The notes: generated by a model not told the origin, from the letters alone. A stretch of DNA of 64,000 bases from Pseudomonas sp. NBRC 111124 (GCF_001320245.1 NZ_BCBA01000042.1:1-64000), one strand, 5' to 3'. Shown: positions 52,987 through 62,571, numbered from the stretch's first letter. Translations and numbers: made by a program.

Positions 52987-55833
52987 ATGGATAAGACCTA
53001 CCAGCCGCACGCCATTGAAACTTCCTGGTACAACACCTGGGAGTCCGAAAACTATTTCGCTCCACAAGGTGCAGGTGAGTCCTACACCATCATGATCCCG
53101 CCACCGAACGTGACGGGCAGCCTGCACATGGGCCACGGCTTCAACAACGCGATCATGGACGCCCTGATCCGTTTCCGCCGCATGCAAGGCCGCGACACCC
53201 TGTGGCAGCCAGGTACCGACCACGCCGGTATCGCCACGCAGATGCTGGTCGAGCGCCAGCTCGAGGCCAAGGGCCAGAACCGTCACGACCTGGGCCGTGA
53301 GAAATTCCTGGAAAAAGTCTGGGAATGGAAAGATCAGTCCGGTGGCAACATCAGCCGCCAGATTCGTCGCCTGGGCTCGTCGGTAGACTGGAGCCGCGAG
53401 CGCTTCACCATGGACGACGGCCTGTCCGAGGCAGTCAAGGAAGCCTTCGTGCGCCTGCACGAAGATGGCCTGATCTACCGCGGCAAGCGCCTGGTCAACT
53501 GGGACACCAAGCTGCACACGGCGATCTCCGACCTCGAAGTGGAAAACCACGACGAAAAGGGCCACCTGTGGAACCTGCGCTACCCGTTGGCCGATGGCGC
53601 CAAGACCGCCGAGGGCAAGGACTACCTGGTGGTCGCCACCACCCGCCCGGAAACCCTGCTGGGTGACGCCGCCGTTGCCGTCAATCCGACCGACGAGCGC
53701 TACCAGGCCCTGATCGGCAAGTTCGTCGAGCTGCCGCTGGTCGGCCGTCGCATCCCGATCATCGCCGACGACTACTGCGACCCGGAATTCGGCACCGGTT
53801 GCGTGAAGATCACCCCGGCCCACGACTTCAACGACTACGAAGTCGGCAAGCGACACAACCTGTCGCTGCTGAACATTTTCGACAAGAACGCCCTGGTGCT
53901 GTCCGCCGCCCAGGCCTTCAACCTCGACGGCAGCGTCAACGAGCAGGTCGATACTAGCCTGCCTGCCCAGTACGCCGGCCTCGACCGCTTCGTCGCACGC
54001 AAGCAGATCGTCGCCGACATGGACGCCCAAGGCCTGCTGGTCAGCATCGATGACCACGCCCTGAAGGTGCCGAAAGGCGACCGTTCCGGCACTGTCATCG
54101 AGCCTTGGCTGACCGACCAGTGGTACGTTTCCACCAAGCCGTTGGCAGAACCTGCCATCGAAGCCGTGGAAGATGGCCGTATCCAGTTCGTGCCCAAGCA
54201 ATACGAGAACATGTACTTCTCCTGGATGCGTGACATCCAGGACTGGTGCATCAGCCGCCAGCTGTGGTGGGGCCACCGCATCCCGGCCTGGTACGACGAG
54301 GCGGGTCAGGTCTATGTTGGCCGCAACGAGGAAGAAGTGCGCAGCAAGCACAACCTCGGTGCCGACGTGAAACTGCGTCAGGACGACGACGTACTCGACA
54401 CCTGGTTCAGTTCGGGCCTGTGGACCTTCTCCACCCTGGGCTGGCCGGAGCAGACCGAATTCCTCAAGAAGTTCCACAGCACCGACGTGCTGGTGACCGG
54501 CTTCGATATCATCTTCTTCTGGGTTGCGCGCATGATCATGCTGACCATGCACCTGATCAAGAACGAGGACGGCACCCCGCAGGTACCGTTCAAGACCGTG
54601 TACGTGCACGGCCTGGTGCGCGATGGCCAGGGCCAGAAGATGTCCAAGTCCAAGGGCAACGTCCTTGACCCGCTGGACATCGTCGACGGCATCACCCTCG
54701 ACGCCCTGCTGGAAAAACGCACCAGCGGCATGATGCAGCCCAAGCTTGCCGAGAAGATCGCCAAGCAGACCAAGGCCGAGTTCCCGGAAGGTATCGCCAG
54801 CTACGGCACCGACGCCCTGCGCTTCACCTTCTGCTCGCTGGCCTCCACCGGCCGCGACATCAAGTTCGACATGGGTCGCGTCGAAGGCTACCGCAACTTC
54901 TGCAACAAGATCTGGAACGCCGCCCGCTACGTGCTGGACAAGGGCGAAGACTGCGGCCAGAACGGCGAAGCCTACGAGCTGTCGCTGGCCGACCGCTGGA
55001 TCATCTCGCAGTTGCAGCGCACCGAAGCCGAAGTGACCCGCCAGCTTGAGCAGTTCCGCTTCGACCTGGCCAGCCAGGCGCTGTACGAGTTCATCTGGAA
55101 CCAGTACTGCGACTGGTACCTGGAGCTGTCCAAGCCGGTGCTGTGGGACGAGAACGCCCCGGTCGAGCGCGCCCGCGGCACCCGCCGCACCCTGGTGCGC
55201 GTGCTGGAAGTAGCCCTGCGCCTGGCGCACCCGTTCATGCCGTTCATCACTGAAGAAATCTGGCAGCGCATCGCGCCGCTGGCCGGCATCGAAGGCAAGA
55301 CCATCATGCTGCAGCCATGGCCAGTGGCCAATGAAAGCCGCATCGATGCCGCCGCCGAAGGTGATATCGAGTGGCTCAAGGAGCTGATGGTCGGCCTGCG
55401 CAACATCCGCGCCGAAATGAACATCGGCCCGGGCAAGCCACTGCCGCTGTTCCTGAAAAACGCCAACGCCGACGACCAGCGTCGCCTGCAGGAAAACGAA
55501 GCGCTGCTGAAGAAGCTGGCCAAGGTCGAATCGTTCACCGTGCTCGGCGATGCCGACGAAGCACCGCTGTCGGCTACCGCCCTGGTGGGCGACCTGCAGG
55601 TGCTGGTGCCGATGGCCGGCCTGATCGACAAGGACGCCGAGCTGGCTCGCCTGAGCAAGGAAATCCAGCGTCTGCAGGGTGAAGTCCAGCGCGTGGGCGG
55701 CAAGCTCTCCAACGCGGCCTTCGTCGACAAGGCACCGCCTGCGGTGATCGAGAAGGAGCGCGCCAAGCTGGCCGAGTCCGAGCAGGCCTTGGCCAACTTT
55801 ACCGAGCAGCATGCGCGGATTGCTGCGCTCTAA
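52987..55833 (+). CDS. valS: Valyl-tRNA synthetase
   Basis: Class I synthetase of 948 aa. HIGH is present as HMGH (47-50) within PPNVTGSLHMGHG; the editing domain spans about 190-330 (VVATTRPETLLGDAAVAV); KMSKS is at 551-555 in GQKMSKSKGN; the anticodon-binding domain follows, and a C-terminal coiled coil (about 880-948, LSKEIQRLQGEVQRVGGKL) ends the protein. The start at 52987 gives MDKTYQPHAIE, the usual N-terminus. Confidence 0.97.
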   Translation: MDKTYQPHAIETSWYNTWESENYFAPQGAGESYTIMIPPPNVTGSLHMGHGFNNAIMDALIRFRRMQGRDTLWQPGTDHAGIATQMLVERQLEAKGQNRHDLGREKFLEKVWEWKDQSGGNISRQIRRLGSSVDWSRERFTMDDGLSEAVKEAFVRLHEDGLIYRGKRLVNWDTKLHTAISDLEVENHDEKGHLWNLRYPLADGAKTAEGKDYLVVATTRPETLLGDAAVAVNPTDERYQALIGKFVELPLVGRRIPIIADDYCDPEFGTGCVKITPAHDFNDYEVGKRHNLSLLNIFDKNALVLSAAQAFNLDGSVNEQVDTSLPAQYAGLDRFVARKQIVADMDAQGLLVSIDDHALKVPKGDRSGTVIEPWLTDQWYVSTKPLAEPAIEAVEDGRIQFVPKQYENMYFSWMRDIQDWCISRQLWWGHRIPAWYDEAGQVYVGRNEEEVRSKHNLGADVKLRQDDDVLDTWFSSGLWTFSTLGWPEQTEFLKKFHSTDVLVTGFDIIFFWVARMIMLTMHLIKNEDGTPQVPFKTVYVHGLVRDGQGQKMSKSKGNVLDPLDIVDGITLDALLEKRTSGMMQPKLAEKIAKQTKAEFPEGIASYGTDALRFTFCSLASTGRDIKFDMGRVEGYRNFCNKIWNAARYVLDKGEDCGQNGEAYELSLADRWIISQLQRTEAEVTRQLEQFRFDLASQALYEFIWNQYCDWYLELSKPVLWDENAPVERARGTRRTLVRVLEVALRLAHPFMPFITEEIWQRIAPLAGIEGKTIMLQPWPVANESRIDAAAEGDIEWLKELMVGLRNIRAEMNIGPGKPLPLFLKNANADDQRRLQENEALLKKLAKVESFTVLGDADEAPLSATALVGDLQVLVPMAGLIDKDAELARLSKEIQRLQGEVQRVGGKLSNAAFVDKAPPAVIEKERAKLAESEQALANFTEQHARIAAL

Positions 55834-55856
55834 TCCAAAGCGCAGCTAAAGCCCAT

Positions 55857-55915
55857 CGCCGGCAAGCCAGCTCTTACAGGTACGGTACCGTCCTGTGGGA
55901 GCCGGCTTGCCGGCG
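55857..55915. repeat. REP-type imperfect inverted repeat after valS
   Basis: CGCCGGCAAGCCAGCTCTTA... (55857-55879) is imperfectly reversed at 55893-55915. It is 24 bp behind the valS stop and just before the rlmF start, a variant of the GTGGGAGC element. Confidence 0.75.
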
Positions 55916-55936
55916 AAGCTTTTTCAGGACCCTATC

Positions 55937-56887
55937 ATGACCGACAAACCCACCCTGCACCCGCGCAACCGCCACCAGGGCCGCTACGACTTCCCGAGCC
56001 TGATCAAGGCCCACCCTGACCTGGCCCGCTTCACCATCACCAACCCCCACGGCAAACCCAGCATCGACTTTGCCAACCCCGAAGCCGTGCGGGTGTTCAA
56101 CCGTGCCCTGCTCAAGGCGCAGTACGGCATCCAGCACTGGGATATCCCTGCCGATTACCTGTGCCCGCCGATCCCCGGCCGTGCCGACTACATCCACGTG
56201 GCCGCCGACCTGTTGGCCGAAGACAATGCCGGCGAGGTCCCCCGGGGCGCACAGATACGCGCGCTGGACATCGGCGTCGGTGCCAACTGCATCTACCCGC
56301 TGCTCGGCCATAGCGATTACCGTTGGCGCTTCCTCGGTTCGGACATCGACCCGGTGGCGCTGGCCTCGGCCAAGGCCATCGTCCAGGCCAACGGCTTGAG
56401 CAAGGGCATCAGCCTGCGCCAGCAAGCCAACCGCAAGCAGATCCTGGGTGGCCTGCTGCAAGAGGATGAGCGCTTCGACCTGACCCTGTGCAACCCACCC
56501 TTCCATGCCTCGCGAGAGGAAGCCACCCGCGGCAGCCAGCGCAAATGGAAGAACCTCGGCAAGCAAGACCCCAAGCGCAAGCTGCCGGTGCTCAACTTCG
56601 GCGGGCAGAACAACGAACTGTGGTGCGAGGGCGGCGAGATCCGCTTCGTCACCCAACTGGTCGACGAGAGCACGCAGTACGCGCAGCAGGTGCTGTGGTT
56701 CACCAGCCTAGTGTCCAAGGCCAGCAACGTGCCTGGGATCGAGGCGGCGTTGAAGAAGGCCGGCGCCAAGGCCGTGCGCATCATCGAGATGGGCCAGGGA
56801 CAGAAGCAGAGTCGCATGGTCGCCTGGAGCTTCCTGGACGACGCCGCGCGCCAGGCCTGGCACGCTCTGCGCAAATCGCAGGCATGA
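55937..56887 (+). CDS. rlmF: 23S rRNA (adenine(1618)-N6)-methyltransferase
   Basis: A 316-aa SAM-dependent methyltransferase of the YbiN/RlmF family acting on A1618 of 23S rRNA. Family features: HPRNRHQGRYDFPSL at the start, LDIGVGANCIYPLLG (motif I), GSDIDPVAL and the N6-adenine catalytic motif NPPFH (186-190). The start at 55937 removes an upstream stretch encoded by the REP element. It is convergent with the HU gene, sharing the hairpin that ends the latter. Confidence 0.93.
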   Translation: MTDKPTLHPRNRHQGRYDFPSLIKAHPDLARFTITNPHGKPSIDFANPEAVRVFNRALLKAQYGIQHWDIPADYLCPPIPGRADYIHVAADLLAEDNAGEVPRGAQIRALDIGVGANCIYPLLGHSDYRWRFLGSDIDPVALASAKAIVQANGLSKGISLRQQANRKQILGGLLQEDERFDLTLCNPPFHASREEATRGSQRKWKNLGKQDPKRKLPVLNFGGQNNELWCEGGEIRFVTQLVDESTQYAQQVLWFTSLVSKASNVPGIEAALKKAGAKAVRIIEMGQGQKQSRMVAWSFLDDAARQAWHALRKSQA

Positions 56888-56919
56888 AAAAACCGCGCCC
56901 GGGCAAGCCGGGCGCGGTT
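56887..56919 (-). terminator. Terminator of the HU gene (and end of rlmF)
   Basis: A 12-bp perfect stem (56892-56902 paired with 56908-56919 within AACCGCGCCCGG) followed on the minus strand by six T residues. Strong for the HU gene; the plus-strand side lacks a T-run. Confidence 0.85.
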
Positions 56920-56938
56920 CTGGTCAACGCATCAACAA

Positions 56939-57220
56939 TTACTTGTTGATGGAATCGTTCAGCGATTTGGCTGGCACGAACTTGACGACTTTCTTGGCAG
57001 CGATTTCGATGGCAGCGCCAGTCGAAGGGTTGCGGCCGGTACGGGCAGGACGCTCGGAGACTTTCAGCTTGCCGATGCCTGGCAGGGTGATTTCAGCGCC
57101 GTTTTCCAGTTGGTCGGCAACGATCTGGCCCAGTTGCTCCAGTGCGTTACGAGCGGTGGTCTTTGGCGCGTCGATGGCTTCAGCGATATCGGCAATCAGT
57201 TGGTCTTTGGTCAATGCCAT
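56939..57220 (-). CDS. hupN: HU-family DNA-binding protein
   Basis: A 93-aa nucleoid protein that bends DNA as a dimer. It has the HU signature GIGKLKVSERPARTGRNPSTG, usually beginning with GFG, and MALTKDQLIADIAEAIDA at the start. AAGGA lies 8 bases before the ATG. P. putida has three HU genes; this copy next to rlmF and yejK is the one called hupN, from memory of gene order. Transcription runs toward the strong terminator. Confidence 0.92.
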   Translation of the reverse strand: MALTKDQLIADIAEAIDAPKTTARNALEQLGQIVADQLENGAEITLPGIGKLKVSERPARTGRNPSTGAAIEIAAKKVVKFVPAKSLNDSINK

Positions 57221-57613
57221 GGTGGTGTTCCTTCCCTATCTAATTCAGTGGTTATGCAGCGTTCTACGACGTTATCGGGCCAGCCCCTGAGTTCTGGAGG
57301 GCCGCGCCAATCGCGAATGTAGATACGCAAATCGGCGTTTGGTTCGACACGGCATGAGCACGCTGCCAGCAATGCGCCACACAAGGTGCGCAAGACGGCG
57401 CAAAGCTACCACAGGAATGGATAAATATCCGCTACCTGCTTCGATTTAGTGCAGGTTTTTCGGGGGTTTCAGCCTAAAACCTCCAATTTTGAACAAAAAA
57501 CGAACAACCGGCATTTCTGCCAACATCCGGCCACTGCAGCGCCTGTTCTCTAGGGTAAACTGGACGACTTTTGCAGCGCGGCCTGCGGCCGCCCCAGACG
57601 CACCGAGAAATCC
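57221..57613. other. 393-bp intergenic region between divergent hupN and yejK
   Basis: Two promoters in opposite directions are expected. No gene is visible; GC content is moderate, with a T/A-rich part around 57440-57510. I see no clear operator. Confidence 0.5.
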
Positions 57614-58621
57614 ATGCCAATCCGTCATTGCATCGTTCACCTGATCGACAAGAAGCCCGATGGCAGCCCCGCCGTGCTCCATGCACGGGATACCGAGCTG
57701 GGCGCATCGGACGCCATCGAAAACCTGCTGGCCGACCTCAACGACAGCTACAACGCCAAGCAAGGCAAGGCCTGGGGCTTCTTCCACGGCGAGTCCGGTG
57801 CCTATCCACTGAGCGGCTGGCTGAAACAGTACCTGGAAGACGAGAAAGACTTCGCCGCCTTCAGCCGCGTAGCGGTCGAGCACCTGCAAAAGCTGATGGA
57901 GGAGTCCAACCTTTCCACCGGCGGCCATATTCTGTTCGCCCACTACCAGCAAGGCATGACCGACTACCTGGCCATTGCCCTGCTGCACCACAGCGAAGGC
58001 GTGGCCGTGAATGCCGAGCTGGATGTGACACCGTCGCGCCACCTTGACCTCGGCCAGCTGCACCTGGCGGCGCGCATCAACCTGTCGGAGTGGAAGAACA
58101 ACCAGAACTCCAAGCAGTACATCTCGTTCATCAAGGGCAAGAACGGCAAGAAGGTGTCGGACTACTTCCGCGACTTCATCGGCTGCCAGGAAGGCGTCGA
58201 CGGCCCCGGCGAGACACGCACCCTGCTCAAGGCCTTCAGCGACTTCGTCGAAAGCGAGGACCTGCCGGAAGAAGCTGCCCGCGAGAAGACCCAGACCCTG
58301 GTGGAGTACGCCACCACCCAGACCAAGCTGGGTGAACCGGTGACCTTGGAAGAGCTGTCGAGCCTGATCGACGAAGACCGCCCGAAGGCGTTCTACGACC
58401 ATATCCGCAACAAGGACTACGGCCTGTCGCCGGAAATCCCTGCAGACAAACGCACCCTCAACCAGTTCCGCCGCTTCACCGGGCGTGCCGAAGGGTTGTC
58501 GATCAGCTTCGAGGCACACCTGCTGGGTGACAAGGTGGAGTATGACGAGGCCGCCGGCACGCTGATCATCAAAGGCTTGCCGACCACGCTGGTGGATCAG
58601 CTCAAGCGCCGCAAGGACTGA
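57614..58621 (+). CDS. yejK: Nucleoid-associated protein YejK/NdpA
   Basis: A 335-aa nucleoid-associated protein of the NdpA (37-kDa) family, thought to bind dsDNA and interact with topoisomerase IV in E. coli. Family segments: IRHCIVHLIDKKPDG, LLADLNDSYNAKQGKAWGFF, the DYLAIALLHH middle part, LSEWKNNQNSKQYISFIKG and RTLNQFRRFTGRAEGLSISF near the end. It lies next to an HU gene, fitting a chromosome-organising neighbourhood. Confidence 0.92.
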   Translation: MPIRHCIVHLIDKKPDGSPAVLHARDTELGASDAIENLLADLNDSYNAKQGKAWGFFHGESGAYPLSGWLKQYLEDEKDFAAFSRVAVEHLQKLMEESNLSTGGHILFAHYQQGMTDYLAIALLHHSEGVAVNAELDVTPSRHLDLGQLHLAARINLSEWKNNQNSKQYISFIKGKNGKKVSDYFRDFIGCQEGVDGPGETRTLLKAFSDFVESEDLPEEAAREKTQTLVEYATTQTKLGEPVTLEELSSLIDEDRPKAFYDHIRNKDYGLSPEIPADKRTLNQFRRFTGRAEGLSISFEAHLLGDKVEYDEAAGTLIIKGLPTTLVDQLKRRKD

Positions 58622-58924
58622 TCAAATGGCCGCATAGGAGGCGACCAACGCCTCCTTTGCCGACTTGCGCAATTTCTTCACCAGGCGCTCCTGGCGCAGC
58701 GCCTCGCCCTTGTCCGGCCATTGCTCGACATAGACCAGCGCCTGTGCCGGGCTGGTCTTGAAATAGCGCGCACCCTGGCCTTTCTGATGAGCAGCGAAAC
58801 GCCGCTGCGGGTCATCGCTGATACCACAGTACAACGAGCCATTGGCGGCCCGAACCAGATAGACGTACCAGGGTTTCGCTGCCAGTTCCGGCAAAATTTC
58901 ACTCACGACTCTTGCTCTTTCCAT
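58622..58924 (-). CDS. GIY-YIG domain protein (UPF0213/YhbQ type)
   Basis: A 100-aa protein with a single GIY-YIG-like nuclease domain: YVYLVR (the GIY part), SLYCGISDDPQRRF (the YIG part, here YCG) and RQERLVKKLRKSAKEALV. Members are small and mostly uncharacterised; YhbQ shows weak nuclease activity. The start is not certain: ATG 58924, ATG 58927 and GTG 58906 are all plausible; I chose the ATG that gives the usual family size. Convergent with yejK with a 0-bp gap. Confidence 0.82.
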   Translation of the reverse strand: MERARVVSEILPELAAKPWYVYLVRAANGSLYCGISDDPQRRFAAHQKGQGARYFKTSPAQALVYVEQWPDKGEALRQERLVKKLRKSAKEALVASYAAI

Positions 58925-58961
58925 CATTAATTTGGTGAGCCCATCCATTGAGGGCGACATC

Positions 58962-59834
58962 ATGCTCCGCACGCTAACGCAATCAATGATTTGCACAGGC
59001 CTGTCCACACTAGCCTTGAGTGTCCACGCATCACTCGGTGCACAGGTGGCGGCACAAATGCAGAAAAACTACGACGCCACTCCGCAACGCTGCGAGGGCA
59101 ATGCGATTCCGGCCCATGCCTGCTCGGGCGTTCTGATCAGAGCGACCAAGCCTTCTCCTAGCTATCACACCTGGCATCATAGTGAAAACACCCTGAAAAA
59201 AGGTGGGTTATCGTTTTCTTATTTGCGCGCGGATATTCCAATCACCAAACTGGCAGCCGATGCCCGCAGTGGCTTTACTTTTTATCCTCAGCTGCAACGC
59301 CCTGAAGGGACCCTGCACTACGAGGTGCTCTGCGCTTGGCCTACTGATGGCGATAGCTGGACACGCAATGGCAGTGGCTGTGGTGACAATAGCCAGACTG
59401 CCAACCGCGAACAGGCGTGCCATGAGCAAGGCGTACACACTGCCGAGGACTGGGTAGCTCAATTCCGCAAGAGCCGCGACTACAAGCAGCAATGTGCATT
59501 TGATAGCCAATACACACGCGTGCCAGGTCGCGACGAGGCGTTCTATCAGAGCATTCGTGCCAAGCAACTTTATGGCAAGGAACTGCCCTTTGCCTGGAAC
59601 GAGCTGATTCTCAGGGCCTGGAAAGAGAAAACCTCTCACCAACTGCCGATTCAATCCTTTTTCTACATCGAAGGCATGAACGGCGCGCTGCAGCAAGCCC
59701 AAGCCGATCAGAAAGACTGGCACTCAACCAATGGTCGATTCATACCTGTGATTCGCGTCAGGCTTCCACAATCCTCAGATCACCGCACGGTGTTCAGCTA
59801 CGACGAAGCCGACCAGGCCATCGCCTCCCGCTGA
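58962..59834 (+). CDS. Secreted HvnC-like (halovibrin) protein
   Basis: A 290-aa exported protein: signal peptide (residues about 1-24, hydrophobic core ICTGLSTLALSV). The mature part contains CSGVLIRATKPSPSYHTWHH (45-70 region), GGLSFSYLRAD, CxxxxGV and FNxSIRA-like FYQSIRAKQL, and many Cys that could form disulfides. I recognise the pattern from Pseudomonas proteins annotated as halovibrin HvnC, named after Vibrio fischeri NAD-glycohydrolases; whether this one has NAD-cleaving activity is not shown. GAGGG 7 bases before the ATG. Lower GC than its neighbours, hinting at acquisition. Confidence 0.6.
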   Translation: MLRTLTQSMICTGLSTLALSVHASLGAQVAAQMQKNYDATPQRCEGNAIPAHACSGVLIRATKPSPSYHTWHHSENTLKKGGLSFSYLRADIPITKLAADARSGFTFYPQLQRPEGTLHYEVLCAWPTDGDSWTRNGSGCGDNSQTANREQACHEQGVHTAEDWVAQFRKSRDYKQQCAFDSQYTRVPGRDEAFYQSIRAKQLYGKELPFAWNELILRAWKEKTSHQLPIQSFFYIEGMNGALQQAQADQKDWHSTNGRFIPVIRVRLPQSSDHRTVFSYDEADQAIASR

Positions 59835-59840
59835 GCGGTT

Positions 59841-60308
59841 TTACGTGGCCTGAAAAGCCCGCAGGCCTTGATAGGCCTGCGCGCGTACCTTGTTCTGCAG
59901 CATCGGCGACCAACCCAAGAGCAGCCCTGGAGTACCCAGGGCTTGGCGCGACCAGCGCCACAAATCGAAGCTGTCGTCATGCTGACAGATCAGCCCATCG
60001 CGAATGACGAAGCGCGCCTGGATATCGTTGACCACAGTGCGGCCTGTCTGGCTGAACAGATAGGTCGCAACCCAGTGGGCACAGCCACTATGCGGATCAG
60101 CACGAACTTGGTCGAAGGTCAGCGAGAAGTCCTTGGCGCGGGTGGTGAGCATGCGCCACATATCGCCCGCATCGCGGCCGCGCAGGGTGCCGAACACCGG
60201 GTCGCTGAAAACGATGTCGTCGCTGTAGCAGGCCACCATGGCCTCGGCGTCCAGGCGCTGGAACGCCTGGTAGAAGCGAGTGATCAGGTCGCGGTTGGCG
60301 TCAGTCAT
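59841..60308 (-). CDS. NTF2-like/SnoaL-fold protein
   Basis: A 155-aa soluble protein of the nuclear transport factor 2-like superfamily: ITRFYQAFQRLDAEAMVACYSDDIVFSDPVFG is the usual N-terminal helix and strand (quoted in part), followed by VVNDIQARFVIRDGLI and the FDLWRWSRQAL end. These folds bind small hydrophobic molecules or catalyse isomerisations; no catalytic residues can be fixed here. The stop is 6 bp from the convergent HvnC-like gene. Confidence 0.8.
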   Translation of the reverse strand: MTDANRDLITRFYQAFQRLDAEAMVACYSDDIVFSDPVFGTLRGRDAGDMWRMLTTRAKDFSLTFDQVRADPHSGCAHWVATYLFSQTGRTVVNDIQARFVIRDGLICQHDDSFDLWRWSRQALGTPGLLLGWSPMLQNKVRAQAYQGLRAFQAT

Positions 60309-60372
60309 GAAAGCAGGTCCGTCCTGGGAGTAGGAAGCAGCACAATAATCTGCCCCACCTGCATACGCCAGT

Positions 60373-60471
60373 GCCGGCCTCTTCGCGGGCACGCCCGCTC
60401 ACACAGGCCAGGCGCAAACCTTGAAGCCTGTGATGACCCTGTGGGAGCGGGCTTGCCCGCGAAGAGGCCGG
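60373..60471. repeat. REP-type inverted repeat
   Basis: GCCGGCCTCTTCGCGGGCA... at 60373-60406 is nearly perfectly reversed at 60439-60471 (with TGTGGGAGCGGGCTTGCCCG). It separates the NTF2-like gene from the MFS transporter. Confidence 0.85.
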
Positions 60472-60488
60472 TGAGGCCACCCTTGATG

Positions 60489-61769
60489 TCAAAGTTTTTC
60501 GCTGGTCACCTGCACATGCAAAGCCCGCCCAGCGCCGAGCCCGAAGACGATTGCGCCGATGCCCAGCACGGCAAAGATCCACCCAACCGCCGCCCAGCCG
60601 CCGGTCAGGTCATGCACCAGGCCAACCGCGAACGGCCCCATGGACGCCAGGGTATAACCTACCCCTTGCGCCATGCTCGACAGGTTCGCTGCCACATGGG
60701 CATCTTTCGAACGCAGTACGATCAACGTAAGGGCCAGGGCGAAAGTACCGCCCTGCCCCAGTCCCAGTAGAACTGCCCAGCCCCACAACCCATCAACAGG
60801 TGCATACAGGCAACCGAACAAGCCCGCCAGGGTAACCAGCATCACGATCACGATGGCCAGGCGCTGGTCCTTGCCGCGGGTCGCCAGCCAAGGGGCGCCC
60901 AGCGAGCTGATGAGCTGCACGATGACCGAGCCAGACAGCACCAGGCCCGCTTCGGTCGGGCTCAGGCCCCGGCCGATGAGGATCGACGGCAACCAACCAA
61001 AGACGATGTATGCCAGCGACGACTGCAGCCCCATGTACAGCGTTACCTGCCACGCCAGCGGATCGCGCCACAGCCCGCGCACCCGGTAGGCGACCTTGTG
61101 CAGGCCGTGGCCCTGACGCGCTTGCGGCAACCAGAAGAGCATCGCCAGCAGCGCCGGTAGCATCCAGAAGCCCAGGCCAAAGGCCCAGTTGTCATCGAAA
61201 TGCTGAGTCAGCGGCACCGTAGCCCCGGCCGCCATGGCCGCCCCGAGGCACAGCGCCATGGTGTAGACGCCGGTCAGGGTGCCCGCATGTTGCGGGAAGT
61301 CGCGTTTGACGATACCCGGCAGCAGCACGCCGATGATACCGATGCTGGCCCCGGCCATCACGCTGCCGATAAACACCCCGGCAGCCCCAAGGGCGCTGCG
61401 CACCACGATACCCAGCGCCAGGGTGAGCAGAATGCCCAGGATCACCCGCTCGCTGCCGAAGCGGCGTGCCAGGACCGGCGCCAGCGGTGCGAACAGCCCC
61501 AGGCAGAGCACCGGCAAGGTGGTCAGCAGGCCCGCCTCGGAGGCATTCAGGCCGAGCCCCGCAGCCACCTGGCCAAGCACCGGCGCCATGCTCGACAACG
61601 CCGGGCGCAGGTTCAATGCCACCAGCACCAGGCCCAGCAGCAACAGCCAGGGCCGCCGTAGGGCCGGCGGCTGCTGTTGCACCTGGGCATCGTCAGCCTC
61701 AGCGTCGATCAGCAGTTCTTCCAGTTCGCGCTCGCGGGCAGGCGCGTCTCGGGTCATTGGGTCAGCCAT
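60489..61769 (-). CDS. MFS transporter, CynX/NimT family
   Basis: A 426-aa major facilitator with 12 predicted helices after a 40-residue charged N-terminal tail (Asp/Glu-rich). Family features: LVALNLRPALSSMAPVLG, a motif I variant LAPVLARRFGSERVI and GIIGVLLPGIVKRDFP, as in CynX/NimT (YeaN) cyanate/2-nitroimidazole-type transporters. It lies 13 bp behind the FadR-type regulator on the same strand, which may control it. Substrate unknown. Confidence 0.88.
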   Translation of the reverse strand: MADPMTRDAPARERELEELLIDAEADDAQVQQQPPALRRPWLLLLGLVLVALNLRPALSSMAPVLGQVAAGLGLNASEAGLLTTLPVLCLGLFAPLAPVLARRFGSERVILGILLTLALGIVVRSALGAAGVFIGSVMAGASIGIIGVLLPGIVKRDFPQHAGTLTGVYTMALCLGAAMAAGATVPLTQHFDDNWAFGLGFWMLPALLAMLFWLPQARQGHGLHKVAYRVRGLWRDPLAWQVTLYMGLQSSLAYIVFGWLPSILIGRGLSPTEAGLVLSGSVIVQLISSLGAPWLATRGKDQRLAIVIVMLVTLAGLFGCLYAPVDGLWGWAVLLGLGQGGTFALALTLIVLRSKDAHVAANLSSMAQGVGYTLASMGPFAVGLVHDLTGGWAAVGWIFAVLGIGAIVFGLGAGRALHVQVTSEKL

Positions 61770-61782
61770 GGCATTCTCGTCT

Positions 61783-62433
61783 TCAGGATTCGATGAGGGT
61801 CCGGCTCAGGGCCTTGGCCCGCTCCGGATCGCGTTGTTCGATGGCTTCAAGAATCTGCCCGTGCAGGTCGAAGGTCGCCTGGCAGCGCGGCACGGTTGCC
61901 ATGTTGTGTTGCAACGCGGCGGCCACCACGCCGGAAAAGTAACGGTACAGCTCGCTCAGTGCCGGATTGTGCGCAGCGTCGATCAGGCGCTGGTGAAACA
62001 CCAGGTCGCAGCTGACATAGGCATCTACATCACCGTGAAAGTGCTCGGCACTGCCCGTCAGCGCTGCGCGCAAGTGTTGCAAGTCCTCGTCGGTACGGCG
62101 CAATGCCGCAAGGCCGATCGCTTCGGTTTCGAGGATGTGGCGGGTTTCGCGAGCCTGCTCCAGGGTGCAGCGCGACATCGCCTGCACGGCCTGCAACGGG
62201 TCCTGGCAAGTGCGCAGATAACTTCCATCGCCCTGGCGGATTTCCACCAGGCCGCTGAACGCCAGTACTCGCATGGCCTCGCGCACGGTATTGCGGCTGA
62301 TGCCCAGTTCAAGCGCCAGCACCGGCTCGGTCGGCAGGCGCTGGCCGACTTGCCAGTCGCCTTGCAGGATGCGCTCACGCATGCGCTCGACCGCTAGTTC
62401 GACCAGGGTGCGCTTGGTCAATTCACTGCTCAT
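61783..62433 (-). CDS. GntR/FadR-family transcriptional regulator
   Basis: A 216-aa regulator: GntR winged helix (about residues 5-75, with GQRLPTEPVLALELGISRNTVREAMRVLA, shown in part) and an all-helical FCD ligand domain (about 85-210; metal/ligand residues in D..FH..L..A..N, seen as LVFHQRLIDAAHNPAL). I take the ATG at 62433; a TTG at 62442 is in frame but less likely. Operon with the MFS gene suggests it senses that transporter's substrate. Confidence 0.88.
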   Translation of the reverse strand: MSSELTKRTLVELAVERMRERILQGDWQVGQRLPTEPVLALELGISRNTVREAMRVLAFSGLVEIRQGDGSYLRTCQDPLQAVQAMSRCTLEQARETRHILETEAIGLAALRRTDEDLQHLRAALTGSAEHFHGDVDAYVSCDLVFHQRLIDAAHNPALSELYRYFSGVVAAALQHNMATVPRCQATFDLHGQILEAIEQRDPERAKALSRTLIES

Positions 62434-62571
62434 TTCACTCAACCAATCATCCGATGAATTCAGAGAGCTTAATAGAACGCCATCCGGACATCAATTCAAC
62501 TGGCATTTCTACCAGTTGTCAGCCGACGACCTTGTTGTAACCCTTGGCACGACTCCCTCAAGGCCTCATCC

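Noticed and set aside
52648..55812. Very long open frame on the minus strand opposite valS (over 1,000 codons)
   Set aside because: It is the antisense shadow of a high-GC synthetase gene, has no motif or ribosome site, and the plus-strand valS is unmistakable.
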